This document shows, one piece after another, positions 17,506-27,200 of a DNA stretch of 64,000 bases. Under the pieces are notes generated by a model. It had not been told where the DNA came from. It searched no databases and saw only the letters and a list, made by a program, of their open reading frames with translations. The translations under genes were made by a program, and so were the position numbers. The stretch comes from Elusimicrobiota bacterium (GTDB taxonomy: Bacteria; Elusimicrobiota; Elusimicrobia; UBA1565; UBA9628): the NCBI GenBank assembly GCA_026388095.1, contig JAPLKL010000043.1:1-64000 (forward strand), in the 5' to 3' direction. The stretch's first letter is position 1; every line of letters starts with the position of its first letter.

Positions 17506-17789
17506 TTGTAGACCACGCCGACGGGCTTGAATTCATCCCGCGTCAGGTAGCCGTTGCCGTCCTTGTCCAACTGCTTGAAGATCCTGCGCGCCTCGTCCTT
17601 GTCCAGGGGAAGCTTCGAGAACTCCTCGACGCTGAGCTTCTCGTCCTTGTTCGTGTCCAAGGCGTCGAAAGCGAACTTGGGATCGACGGGCGATTCGCGC
17701 GCGGGCGTCGAGCGGCAGGCGCCGAAGGCGCCGAGCAGCGTCATCCCCCAGACCGTCAGAAGCAGATTTCCGGTTTTAAACCAGTTCAT
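17499..17789 (-). CDS. EF-hand calcium-binding lipoprotein
   Basis: 96 aa with a lipoprotein signal peptide (LLGAFGAC lipobox, Cys25). Two EF-hand loops follow: DTNKDEKLSVEEF and DKDGNGYLTRDEF, each with acidic residues at the Ca-ligand positions. Start preceded by GGGAGC. The stop overlaps the ATG of the glycyl-radical enzyme, an odd operon partner because this protein is exported while the enzyme is cytoplasmic. A Ca2+ sensing or buffering role at the membrane is inference. Confidence 0.8.
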   Translation of the reverse strand: MNWFKTGNLLLTVWGMTLLGAFGACRSTPARESPVDPKFAFDALDTNKDEKLSVEEFSKLPLDKDEARRIFKQLDKDGNGYLTRDEFKPVGVVYKW

Positions 17790-17804
17790 GGGCAGCTCCC
17801 TTTC

Positions 17805-18935
17805 CTACTGAGCCGTCGCTGCGGCTTGTCCCTTCGTCGCCGCGGCTTTGGGGATCGTGAAGATGAAGCGCGCCCCTTTGCCGGGCGTGCTTTCCGCACA
17901 GATTGTTCCCTGATGCGCCTCCAGGATCTCCCTGCAGATGGAGAGGCCTAGGCCCGTTCCCTTCGCGGCATGCGCTTTCCCCGGCTGGCTGAATTTCTGG
18001 AAAAGCCTCGGTATATCTTCCGGCGCGACGCCCGGACCGGTATCCGCCACGCTGCAGCGGATGAGATCCTGGTCTTCCTCCGCCCGGATCTCGATCTGTC
18101 CTGTCCTGGTGAATTTCAGCGCGTTATGGATGAGGTTCGTGAGAACCCTCGCGATCTGATCGCGGTCGGCGAATATTTCGACGTCATGATCAGGCGCGAT
18201 CGCCTTGAAGGCCAGGCCCTTGCTCTCGATCTCCCGGCGGAAGAATTGTCCGATCTCCTGGACCAGGGAATTCAAGCTGAAATTCGCGCGTCGGAAAGAA
18301 TATTTTTGTTTTTCCATTTTCGCCAGATCCAATAGATCCTCGGTGGTTCTGACGAGCCGGCGGATGGCGTTAAGGGTGATTTGGAGGATCTCTTTCTGCT
18401 CTGCGGCGTCCACGACCATGCCCTCGTGGAGCATCCAGATGGAGGTCTGCAGGGTGGTCAGCGGATTCTTCAACTCGTGGCTGACCACATGGACGAAATG
18501 ATCCCGCATCAGCAGGAGTTTTTTTCTTTCCATGGCGTAATTCAAGGCTCGCAGCAGGGAGCGTTGATCCACCTGCCCTTTGATCAGATAGTCTTGGGCG
18601 CCTTGGTGGATGGCTTCCATGGCGTGTTGTTCATCCAGGATGCTGCCGGTCAGCAATACGATCGGGGCATCGGGCTTTTGTTCGGACAAAGCGTTGAAAA
18701 CCTCCAATCCGGACGCGTCCGGGAGGTGCAAGTCGCTCAGGATGACGTCGTAAGTCTCCGTTCTTAGGAATTCGAGTCCTGCAGCCATGGTGCCGGCGTG
18801 GGTCAGGCGGAATGTCGGTGAATCCCGGAGCGCGCGCTCCACCCATTTCGCGTCCACCTCGTCGTCTTCGATGAGCAATATCTTCACCTGGCTTTGGCTT
18901 GGGGGATTCTTTTTAGGCTCGGAATTCGGCTGCAT
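17805..18935 (-). CDS. Receiver-histidine kinase hybrid (REC-HisKA-HATPase)
   Basis: 376 aa, soluble. REC domain about residues 18-135 (ILLIEDDEVDAKWVERAL, phospho-Asp in VILSDLHLPDASG, Lys in DYLIKG). HisKA follows with VHVVSHELKNPLTTLQTSI and HATPase with NLIHNALKFT, VADTGPGV and KGTGLGLSICREILEAHQG. An N-terminal receiver lets the kinase be controlled by an upstream phosphodonor, here probably the Cache kinase of the same operon. Last gene of the binding-protein/two-component operon; about 30 bp follow the preceding gene. Confidence 0.9.
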   Translation of the reverse strand: MQPNSEPKKNPPSQSQVKILLIEDDEVDAKWVERALRDSPTFRLTHAGTMAAGLEFLRTETYDVILSDLHLPDASGLEVFNALSEQKPDAPIVLLTGSILDEQHAMEAIHQGAQDYLIKGQVDQRSLLRALNYAMERKKLLLMRDHFVHVVSHELKNPLTTLQTSIWMLHEGMVVDAAEQKEILQITLNAIRRLVRTTEDLLDLAKMEKQKYSFRRANFSLNSLVQEIGQFFRREIESKGLAFKAIAPDHDVEIFADRDQIARVLTNLIHNALKFTRTGQIEIRAEEDQDLIRCSVADTGPGVAPEDIPRLFQKFSQPGKAHAAKGTGLGLSICREILEAHQGTICAESTPGKGARFIFTIPKAAATKGQAAATAQ

Positions 18936-18965
18936 GATAGGCTCCTGGCGTCTGGTCCCTCTATT

Positions 18966-19373
18966 CTAATACGGTAATTCGCTCGTCTTCCAATAGATCG
19001 AGATCGTCCTCATGACCGAGATGTAGAGCTTGGGGTCCACGGGTTTGACCATGAAGCCGGCGATCCCCAGGTCGAACGCGCGGGCCCGGTCCGTTTCCTC
19101 CCGCGAGGTCGTGAGGGCGACGACCGGGACTTTTCTCAAGTCCAGGTCGCCTTTCACCTTGGCCAGGAATTCCAGGCCGTCCATCACGGGCATCCTGAGA
19201 TCCAGAAGGACCAGTCCGGGCTTGGGATGGGTCTTAAGCCACTGCAGGGCTTCCTCGCCGTTGCGGCAGGTGGCGACCGGGTTCTTCACATTGAGCTCTT
19301 TGATGGCGCGGCTGACCGCCATGACGTCCACCTCGTCGTCGTCCACAAGCAGGATCGTTTGATTCTCAATCAT
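18966..19373 (-). CDS. Single-domain response regulator
   Basis: 135 aa, receiver domain only: ILLVDDDEVDVMAVSRAIKE, phospho-Asp in LVLLDLRMPVMDG, switch Thr in VVALTTS, Lys in MVKPVDP. This is the Rcp1/CheY-like type found beside phytochrome and hybrid kinases, acting as phospho-shuttle rather than DNA binder. Start at 19373 has AAAGGAGAAAGCC before it. An ATG at 19400 overlapping the upstream stop (ATGA) would add nine residues. It sits between two kinases and could carry phosphate from one to the next. Confidence 0.9.
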   Translation of the reverse strand: MIENQTILLVDDDEVDVMAVSRAIKELNVKNPVATCRNGEEALQWLKTHPKPGLVLLDLRMPVMDGLEFLAKVKGDLDLRKVPVVALTTSREETDRARAFDLGIAGFMVKPVDPKLYISVMRTISIYWKTSELPY

Positions 19374-19396
19374 GGCTTTCTCCTTTTGCGTTGCGC

Positions 19397-21277
19397 TCAT
19401 TTCGGAAGCGTGAAGAAAAACCTGCTTCCGACCCCCACCTTTGATTCCACCCAGACCTTCCCATGATGGAACGTCACCGCTTTCTGCACCAGCGCCAGGC
19501 CGATGCCCGTGCTGTCCGTCTTGCCGGGCGGGGCCACGGTGTTGAATATTTTGAATATTTTATCGAAATATCTCTCCGCGATGCCCGGGCCGTCGTCTTC
19601 CACGCAAAACTGCCAATGGCTGTTCTTGTCCTCGCCGCTGATCTTGATCTCGCCCGTTTCCTTGCCCATATGCTTGACGGCGTTGTCCAGGAGGTTTTGA
19701 AAGACCTGCCTGACGCGGGTCGGGGAGCAGCTGACCTGCGGGAGGGGCTCTCCCCGGATGATGCGGATGGACGCGGGCGGATCCAGGGCTGAGAGGACCT
19801 CGTCCACCAGGAGGTTCAGGTCCGTCAGGGCGTATTCCTCCTGCAGCCTGTGGAGCCGGGAATACTGCAAGATCCCATTGATCAGATTATCCATCCTGAC
19901 CGCGCGCTGCCTTATCAGCTGCAATTGATGCCTGCCCTCATCGTCCAATCTGTCCGCATAGTCGGTCTCGATCCATGTGGAGAGGGAGGAGATGCCGCGC
20001 AAAGGCGCTTTCAAGTCATGGGAGACGACATAGGCGAAATCCTCAAGCCCCTGATTGGACGCTTCCAGATCGGCTTTTAGGATCTCCAGAGCCTTCCTGG
20101 AGGCCGTTTGGGTCTTCAGGTTCTCCGTCATCCGGTCGAAAGCCCGGGACAGGTCGCCGATCTCATTGTCCAATGGGAGCCCCACTTTGAAATCAAGATC
20201 ACCGCGGCCGATGATTTCGCTCCCTTTTTGGAGGGCCATTATGGGCTCGGTGACCATCCGGGACACGGCCGCCGCGATCCAGGCCACGCCCAAGGCCATG
20301 AGCGCGCAGAAAAGCCATGTGATCCGTCTCAAACGCCGGACCGGAGCGAAAATGTCCTCGACATCCGCCTTGACGACCATGCCCCAGCGCAACTGCGGGA
20401 TATACAGCCAGCGGGCAAAGACGGCTTTTCCGCGGTAATCCCTCGCGACCCCGGCGCCCGTTTGCCCGTTGATGGCCCTCTGCGCCGGGACGGCGTCAAG
20501 AGAGCCGATCCGCACCCGCAAGGTCTGCGCGGCATCCGGCCGCAGGCGCAGCGGAGTGGTGGAAACGACCTCGTCTCCGGCTTGTTTGACGAAGAAGAAC
20601 TCGCCGGTGCCGGGAAGTCCGGCATAATTCCGGGCGAGCTGATACAGGGTTTCCGGCTTGATCCGGACCGCCAGGACGCCGAAGAGCTTCTCCTTGCCAA
20701 AGACCGGAGCGGCGACGAACAAGGCGGGACCTTGGGCGGGCGGGTAGAAGTCGAAATCCGAGATCACCGGGCTCAGATGCGCATGCACGGAGCCGACCGC
20801 ATCGGCCAGGATGGTGTTTTTGAGGGCCGGGCCGCGGATCGCTTCTCCCAAATCAGCGCCGCGGCGCATGGAAAAGAAAACGGTTCCCTGGGCTGAGATC
20901 AAAAGCATGTCATCCAAGGATTCATGGATGTTGAAGTATTTTTGAAAAACTCCTCTGTATTGCGATTCCAGGGCCGCGTATTCTTTGCCGCGGATGCCGG
21001 CTTTCTCAAAAGGCGCGCTGAGCTTCTCAAACGCCGTCAGGGTCACGGGATCGGAGCCTCGTTCAGCGACGAAGTCCATGAGGGAGTCCGTCGTTGTATT
21101 CACCAGCGTCTGCCTGGAGTCGCTTATGGCGAGGAGCTTGTTCTGGATGTGCTCCTGCAGGGATCGGGAAAAGAAATGATCGGTGATGAGGGTCAGGCCC
21201 AGGAGGGGCGCCAGCGCGGCCAGGAAAAAACGCCAGAATATGCTTACGAACAGGCTCGATCTCCTGAAAAAACTCAT
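19397..21277 (-). CDS. Membrane histidine kinase with extracytoplasmic Cache-like sensor
   Basis: About 626 aa. One N-terminal helix (VSIFWRFFLAALAPLLGLTL), a periplasmic region of about 270 residues with dCache-like features (GVLAVRIKPETLYQLARNYA, LRWGMVVKADVEDIF), a second helix, HAMP (PIMALQKGSEIIGRGDLDFK), a coiled linker, HisKA with FAYVVSHDLKAPLRGISSL, and HATPase with NLLDNAVKH, VEDDGPGI and STGIGLALVQKAVTFHHGKV. Start ATG overlaps the stop of the binding-protein gene (ATGA), so sensor and binding protein are made together. Confidence 0.9.
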   Translation of the reverse strand: MSFFRRSSLFVSIFWRFFLAALAPLLGLTLITDHFFSRSLQEHIQNKLLAISDSRQTLVNTTTDSLMDFVAERGSDPVTLTAFEKLSAPFEKAGIRGKEYAALESQYRGVFQKYFNIHESLDDMLLISAQGTVFFSMRRGADLGEAIRGPALKNTILADAVGSVHAHLSPVISDFDFYPPAQGPALFVAAPVFGKEKLFGVLAVRIKPETLYQLARNYAGLPGTGEFFFVKQAGDEVVSTTPLRLRPDAAQTLRVRIGSLDAVPAQRAINGQTGAGVARDYRGKAVFARWLYIPQLRWGMVVKADVEDIFAPVRRLRRITWLFCALMALGVAWIAAAVSRMVTEPIMALQKGSEIIGRGDLDFKVGLPLDNEIGDLSRAFDRMTENLKTQTASRKALEILKADLEASNQGLEDFAYVVSHDLKAPLRGISSLSTWIETDYADRLDDEGRHQLQLIRQRAVRMDNLINGILQYSRLHRLQEEYALTDLNLLVDEVLSALDPPASIRIIRGEPLPQVSCSPTRVRQVFQNLLDNAVKHMGKETGEIKISGEDKNSHWQFCVEDDGPGIAERYFDKIFKIFNTVAPPGKTDSTGIGLALVQKAVTFHHGKVWVESKVGVGSRFFFTLPK

Positions 21278-22563
21278 GCTCCGTTTCCAGGGGCGGCGGC
21301 CCAATGGCCGTTCCATCTTCGATAGAGCCGGTCGAGCAAGCCTTCCCAATAGGCCTTATCACGGAAATCAGGGTAGGGAACCGGGATGACGGAGCCTTTT
21401 GAAGTCCAGAGGACATCGAAAGCCCCCGCGTCATTGAGCCTGCCGATACGGGTGGTCTTGCGCGCGTGAAGATTGTCGTCGATGCTGATGACGCCCTCGG
21501 GGGCAGGCATGGTGATGAGCTTCAAGTGGCCCAGCAGCTCTTGAACATCATCGGCATTCCCGGATTCGTTGACGGCCTGGCTCCACAGCCGGACTCCGAT
21601 GTAAGCGGCCTCCATGGGATCCGTGACCCTGCGATTTTTTCCATATTCTTTCTTGAATTTATCAATAAAGTCTGCATTAAGCGGAGTGTCGATGCTTTCA
21701 AAATAGTTCCAGCAGGCGTAAGTGCCCGCCAGATGCTGCTTGATGAAGTGAGCGGCTTCTTGGGGACGAGCGGCCTGGAAGTGTTCCTGAATGGAGCTGA
21801 TCCCATTCTCATCCAGGCTCAGGGAGAATATCGCGATCTTCGATGAGGGGAGTTCGGCATCGTGCAAAGCCTCAAAAAGGGAAATATTGCTGTCGCCGTT
21901 GACGGTGTTTAAAACAACGTCCGGCTTCGCCTTTTTGATCGCTTCCGCTATCCCCGCGAAATCCGTCCCGCCCAGCAGGACATAATCCTCGCCGACGACT
22001 TGGCCCCCGATGTAGCGCAGCACGTCTTTGGCGATGGCGTTGGCCATTCTGGGAAAAACATAATCCGAGCCGACCAGGAAGAATCTCTTGCCCAAATGCT
22101 CCCGGGCCCAGACCAAAGCCGGAATAAGCTGCTGATTGGGCGCCGCCCCCAGGTAGACGATGTTCGGGGATTGCTCCAGCCCTTCGCTCTGGACGGGATA
22201 TAAGAGGAGGGAATGGTATTTCTCCACGATCGGCTTGACCGCCTTGCGGCTGGCCGAGGTCCAGCAGCCGAAAATGACCGCGACATGCTCCTGCGTGATC
22301 AGCCGCTCGGCTTCTCTTTGAAAAACATCGGGGTCGGATCGGCCGTCCGCAACGACCGGCTCGAGCTTCCGGCCCAGCACCCCGCCGCTTTTGTTGACCT
22401 CATCGACGGCCAAGAGGACGGCATCGGCCACGGGCTTCTCGCTGGCGGCCATCGTGCCGGAGAGGGAATGGAGGATGCCGACCTTGATGGGAGGATGGAA
22501 TGCGGCCTTGCACGCGAGCTGGGCCCCCGCGGCCGCGATCAACAGCAACGTCTTAAACGTCAT
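21274..22563 (-). CDS. Urea/amide-type periplasmic binding protein, lipoprotein, without transporter
   Basis: About 429 aa, lipoprotein signal (AAAGAQLACKA). Type I periplasmic binding fold of the UrtA/FmdD/AmiC group: IKVGILHSLSGTMAASEKPV, DEVNKSGGVLGRKLEPVVAD, FGCWTSASRKAVKPI, GTYACWNYFESIDTPLNADF. In transporters this partner feeds permease and ATPase subunits; here the next genes are two kinases and a receiver. It may therefore act as a ligand-sensing subunit like AmiC. Start at 22563 lies 12 nt from TATGAT (22576-22581 complement); a second ATG is at 22572. Confidence 0.85.
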   Translation of the reverse strand: MTFKTLLLIAAAGAQLACKAAFHPPIKVGILHSLSGTMAASEKPVADAVLLAVDEVNKSGGVLGRKLEPVVADGRSDPDVFQREAERLITQEHVAVIFGCWTSASRKAVKPIVEKYHSLLLYPVQSEGLEQSPNIVYLGAAPNQQLIPALVWAREHLGKRFFLVGSDYVFPRMANAIAKDVLRYIGGQVVGEDYVLLGGTDFAGIAEAIKKAKPDVVLNTVNGDSNISLFEALHDAELPSSKIAIFSLSLDENGISSIQEHFQAARPQEAAHFIKQHLAGTYACWNYFESIDTPLNADFIDKFKKEYGKNRRVTDPMEAAYIGVRLWSQAVNESGNADDVQELLGHLKLITMPAPEGVISIDDNLHARKTTRIGRLNDAGAFDVLWTSKGSVIPVPYPDFRDKAYWEGLLDRLYRRWNGHWAAAPGNGA

Positions 22564-22648
22564 ACGCACCATCGTATCATAACGAGGAGCCGTCATCCCA
22601 TTCTGAGGCCGTACGCGCATGCCAACGAGGTTCGAGCTGCTTCCTGAT

Positions 22649-23233
22649 CTACGATCCAAGCCGCGCGGCGAGCCGGGGCACGGCTCGGTGGCGGAAGCAG
22701 CCCACCAGGTGGTCGTTGACCATGCCCACCGCCTGCATGTGTGAGTAGATCACGGTCGAGCCCACGAAGCTCATACCCCGCGCCTTGAGGTCCTTGCTGA
22801 AGGCATCGGAGATCCTGGAATTGGCGGGCAGCTGGGAGAGCCTCTTCCAGCGGTTCTGGATCGGGCGGCCGCCCACGAAGCGCCATTGATAGGCGCTGAA
22901 GCTGCCGAACTCCTTCTGGATGTCGAGGAAGACCCGCGCGTTGCGGATCGCGGCCCGGACCTTCAGCCGGTTGCGTATGATGCCGGTGTCCCGCAGGAGC
23001 CGCGCCGCGTCCCTCTCGTCGAACCGTGCCACCTTTTCCGGGTCGAAGCCCGCGAAGGCCTTGCGGTAGCCCTCGCGGCGGCGCAGGATGGTCAGCCAGG
23101 AGAGCCCCGCCTGCGCCCCTTCCAGAATCAAGAACTCGAAGAGCTTGCGGTCGTCCGTGACCGGGACGCCCCATTCCTCGTCGTGGTAGGCCAGGTAGTC
23201 GGCGTGGCCTTCGCCCCAGCCGCAGCGCTTCAT
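22649..23233 (-). CDS. tag: DNA-3-methyladenine glycosylase I
   Basis: 194 aa. Removes 3-methyladenine from alkylated DNA. Family signature at the N-terminus: MKRCGWGEGHADYLAYHDEE then WGVP. Further core motifs are LFEFLILEGAQAGLSW (catalytic Glu region), a helix-hairpin region, and SHMQAVGMVNDHLVGCFRH, which supplies the zinc-binding His/Cys with the N-terminal Cys. Start at 23233 is preceded by GGGGAAGAGG; TAGAAT (about 35 nt upstream) is a likely -10. Full length. Confidence 0.93.
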   Translation of the reverse strand: MKRCGWGEGHADYLAYHDEEWGVPVTDDRKLFEFLILEGAQAGLSWLTILRRREGYRKAFAGFDPEKVARFDERDAARLLRDTGIIRNRLKVRAAIRNARVFLDIQKEFGSFSAYQWRFVGGRPIQNRWKRLSQLPANSRISDAFSKDLKARGMSFVGSTVIYSHMQAVGMVNDHLVGCFRHRAVPRLAARLGS

Positions 23234-23324
23234 CCGGACCTCTTCCCCTTTATGCTCATAAAGCCCATCCATTCTAGCTGTTTATCCGGATGTCGGGCAG
23301 GGCCGCAAGGCCTAGCGCCCAGCC

Positions 23325-24170
23325 CTATTCCTTCGCCCGTCGTCCCCAATGCTCCCAGCGCTGGTCGAACCCGTAGGAAGTCAGCGTCACCCCAGTCATC
23401 CCGGCGGAGCTCTGGTCGCCCGGAGCGCGCCGGGCCAGGAACAAGGTGCAGTCCCGGGCCATCTGTCCGAGATCCTTGGCGCTTGGCTTCCAGATCTCCA
23501 GTGTGGCGCTCTCCTGCCCCGGCGTCCGGGACAGGTCGAGGACCCGGATGGCGTTGGCGGGCTTGATGGATACCCATTCCTCCCCCGGCTTGCGCATGTA
23601 CTCCGGCCACCTCGGGCAGACGAAGTACGTGTCCACGCGGTCTCCCGGCTCCAGGAAGCGCAGTTGGCTCTCGGCGACCCGGAAGCTCATCGCGGCATGG
23701 GCTTCGCGAGGGGCGATAGGGGCCGGACCGTGCTTCTCCGGCGCGGTCACCCACTCGGTCATGATAGGCACGTCTCCCGCGGTCCGGTAGGGCGGGGTCC
23801 CGGTCGCGGAGGGAGCCAGGCGCGCGGCCGCGCAGCGCTTGAGCAGCAGCGCCGTGTAGAGCGCGTCGTACGAGTACGGGAACAGCAGCTCCGCCACCGC
23901 CGCGCCTCCGCTCCGGGAGACGGTCCCCAGGGGCACTCCTCGCAGCGGAGTGACGGGCTCCTGCCGCGCCGGATCGGTCCCGACGGCCGGGCAGAGGGCC
24001 GTGACGTCGGCCCGTCCGGCCCGGTCGAGCGCGTCGGCGTCGGCCGCCGGCACCGCGACCGCCAGCCCCAGATACCCGGGGCGCAGGGTCCGCTCCTGCG
24101 GCGTCCCGCCGTAGGCGAGGGCGCAGATCCCCAATGACAGCACTCCGGCCAGCCGCTGGAAGTTCTTCAT
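23325..24170 (-). CDS. Secreted CpaB/RcpC-like protein (inferred)
   Basis: 281 aa with a signal peptide (VLSLGICALAYG). The layout resembles Flp-pilus assembly protein CpaB: a SAF-like first half (LRPGYLGLAVAVPAADADAL, VTPLRGVPLG) and a second half with LEPGDRVDTYFVCP, AIRVLDLS, SATLEIWKPSAKDLGQMA and DCTLFLARRAPGD, which parallels the CpaB GDRVDV...TLEVTPEQAQ...LALR pattern. CpaB normally helps stabilise the secretin of tight-adherence pili. It lies next to the receiver-fused pilus ATPase, but no other pilus gene is in view. Start has GGAGGTC upstream. Confidence 0.6.
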   Translation of the reverse strand: MKNFQRLAGVLSLGICALAYGGTPQERTLRPGYLGLAVAVPAADADALDRAGRADVTALCPAVGTDPARQEPVTPLRGVPLGTVSRSGGAAVAELLFPYSYDALYTALLLKRCAAARLAPSATGTPPYRTAGDVPIMTEWVTAPEKHGPAPIAPREAHAAMSFRVAESQLRFLEPGDRVDTYFVCPRWPEYMRKPGEEWVSIKPANAIRVLDLSRTPGQESATLEIWKPSAKDLGQMARDCTLFLARRAPGDQSSAGMTGVTLTSYGFDQRWEHWGRRAKE

Positions 24171-24276
24171 GGCAGATAGACCTCCATCATTGGATACGGG
24201 GGAGCGTCGTTCCCATTACACCGGCCGCGGCGCTTTGTATTAGCAGGCCGCGCGGAGCGAGGAGGGGTTGTTTCTC

Positions 24277-27200
24277 CTACGACTTCTCGGCCAGCGCGCG
24301 GCGGACGCTCAGCAGCAGCGTTTCCTTGGCGACCGGCTTGCGCAGATAACCGGCAGCCCCCAGCCGCAAGGCTTGGGATTGCAGCTCCGGGCTGGCTTGA
24401 GCGGTCAGGAAGATGACCGGCGTGTCGATGCCCTTGAGACTCTTGATCTCGAGGAGCTTCAGGCCGTCGAGGTTGGGCATGTTGATGTCGGAAAGGATCA
24501 GGTCGAAGCGCCTGACGGCGAGCTGCATGAGCGCGTCGGCCCCGTCTCCGGCCGGCGTGACGCGGTGACCGCCGTTGGCGAGGACGCGCTGGACCCAGGC
24601 GAGGGTGGCCGGATCGTCCTCGACTACCAGGATCTCCGATTCCGGTTGGGCCTGGGCGGCCGGCGTCTCTGATTCCGGACCCTCATGAGGCTGCTCGGCA
24701 TCTTCCATGAGGACCTGCCGGACCACATCCTTGACCGCGAAGAGGCCGGCGCGGACCTTGGTCATGGCGTGGTCGCTGATGAGGTAGTCGCCGCGCTGCC
24801 GGGCGAAGTCCCGGATCTTGGTGACGGGCGCCCCTTGGCGGACCATCTCGGAGATCTCCGGGTAGAAGGCGACGATCTCATAGACGCCTTCCCGCCCCAG
24901 ATAGCCGGTCTGGGCGCACCGGGGGCAGCCCTTGGGGTGCGCCACCCGCTCCGGGATATCCTTGGTGAAGGCGGCCAGCATCTCGATCTCCTCCGGGGAG
25001 GGCGGGGACAGCTCCTTGCAGTGCGGGCAGACGAGCTTGATGAGCTTCTGGGCGATCACGGCCAGGATGCTGTCGGCCATGGAACCCCGGCTTATGCCCA
25101 GGCGTTCCAGACGGAAGATGGCCTTGGTGGCGCTGGTGGTGTGCACCGAGCTCAGGGTCAGGTGCCCCGTGCTGGAGAAATCGATCGCCATCTTGGCGGA
25201 GAAGGCGTCGCGGACCTCGCCCAGGAAGAGGATGTCCGGGTCCTGGCGCACCGAGGATTTCAGCAGGGCCTCGAAGTCCAGTCCGGCCTTCTCGTCGACC
25301 TGCTGCTGGTTGGCCGCGGGGATGCGGTACTCCACCGGGTCCTCGACGGAGATGAGGCTGCGCGTCAGGCAATCGATGTGCTGCAGGAGGCTGTAGATCG
25401 TGGTGGTCTTGCCCGAGCCGGTGGTGCCGGCGACGAGGAGCAGCCCGTGCTGGCGCCGGGCGAACTCCAGCATGTGCGCGACCTGGGTCGCCGCCATGCC
25501 CAGCTCCTCCAAGGACTTGGGCTTGGCCCAGGGCTCCAGCAGCCGCATGACCACGCTTTCTCCCTGGGGAGTGGAGGTGGTGGCCAGGCGCACGATGAAG
25601 GAGCGGCCGGCGATGGTGGTCTGCAGGGTCCCGTCCTGGGGCTTGCGCCGTTCGGCGACGTCCATCCTCCCCAGGGCCTTGAGCCGGCTGACCAGCATCT
25701 GCCCCGAGTCGCGGCTGAGGGCGTAGACCTCCCGGAGGTCCCCGTCGACGCGGAAGCGCACCAGCGTGCTCGACTCCTTGGGCTCGATGTGGATGTCGCT
25801 GGCCCGGTCCGCTACCGCGCTCTCTAGGATGTTGTGGGCCATGTCGCTGACGGAGACCTTGTTGCTGTCCGTGCGCAGGAGCTCCGTCACGGCCTCGCGG
25901 TCCGGCTGCTTGAGCAGCCGCAGGATGTTCGCCGGGTCGGTCACCAAGGGCCGGCGCGGGTCACCCAGTTCGGGATAGCGCTTGAGGATGTCGAAGAGCT
26001 CGGCCTGCAGGGGATTGCTCACCACGAAGGCGTTGCGCCCCGGTTCCTTCTCGATGACTATGACCTGATGTTCGCGGCAGAAGGGGAGCGGCAGGGCGCC
26101 GAGCTGGACGGAATTGGGATTGATATGCGGAAGATGCTCCAAGGACAGGAACTCCGAGGCCAGGCGCGCCATCTGCGCGGCGCTCAGGCCCAGTTCCGCG
26201 GCCAGAGCGTAGATGTCGCGGGACGCGCCCTGAGCGACGCGGTCCCGGGCTTCGGCCGGGGCCCCGCTCTGCCGGCAGACGAAGGCGAGGAAGCGCTTGA
26301 AGTCGTCGCCGCGGCGGGCCGGGAAAGAGACGGTTTCCCGGCGCAGGCGTTGCCAGCGGCTGCCGGTGGCGAGGTGCTTGCGCACGGCAGCCAGCAGGGT
26401 CTCCCGCCCCACGGGCTTGGCGATGTGCTCGACGGCTCCGGCCGCGAGGGCGGCGGCGCGGTCTTTCTCCTGGTCCAAGGCCGTCAGGAAGATGACCGGG
26501 ACCACGGCGAGCTCCCGGTCGGCCTGCAGTTTGGCGCACATGCCGTAGCCGTCGAGGCCGGGCATCATGACGTCGCTGAGGATCAGGTCCGGCTTGAGGA
26601 TCTTCGCTTGCGCCAGGCCCGCCTGCCCGTCGCCCGCGACGAGCACCTTGAAGCCGGAGTGAGCCAGCCAACTGTCGATGAGCAGCAGGAGGCTGGGGTC
26701 GTCTTCGACGACCAGGATGACCTGCGCCCGGCCGTCGTCCTTTCCGGCAGCGGAGCCCGTCTGACCGTCAGGGACGGCGGGTCCTGGGCCGCCGGCGGGG
26801 ACGGGGACGCGGTCCAGGCATTCGGCCCATCGCCGGAGGAGCGCCGCGATGCCTGGCGCGTCCTGATCCTTGGCCGCCTGCTCCAGGTCGCGGCCGATGC
26901 GGCTGATCGCCGCGAATCCGTAACTGGCGCCGGCCCCGATCAGGCGGTGTCCGCAGTCCGCCAGCTTGGCATGATCGGCGCGGCTCAGCGCCGCCGTCAT
27001 GGATTCGATATCCCGGCGCTGCAGGGAGATGAACGCCGGCAGCAAGTCCGCCAATCCGGGGTCGAGGGAGGCGGGGCCGCCCGGGCTGCCGGCGTCCGCG
27101 GCCAGGGGAGGGCGGGCTTCGCCTGCGCTGGAGACCGCGGCCAGCAGCTGCTTCTTGCTGAAGGGCTTGCGCAGAAAGGCGGTGCACCCGGCCGCCAGGC

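Noticed and set aside
21274-22563. Annotating the binding protein as part of a urea ABC transporter
   Set aside because: No permease or ATPase genes are adjacent; the next three genes are signalling proteins joined by start-stop overlaps.
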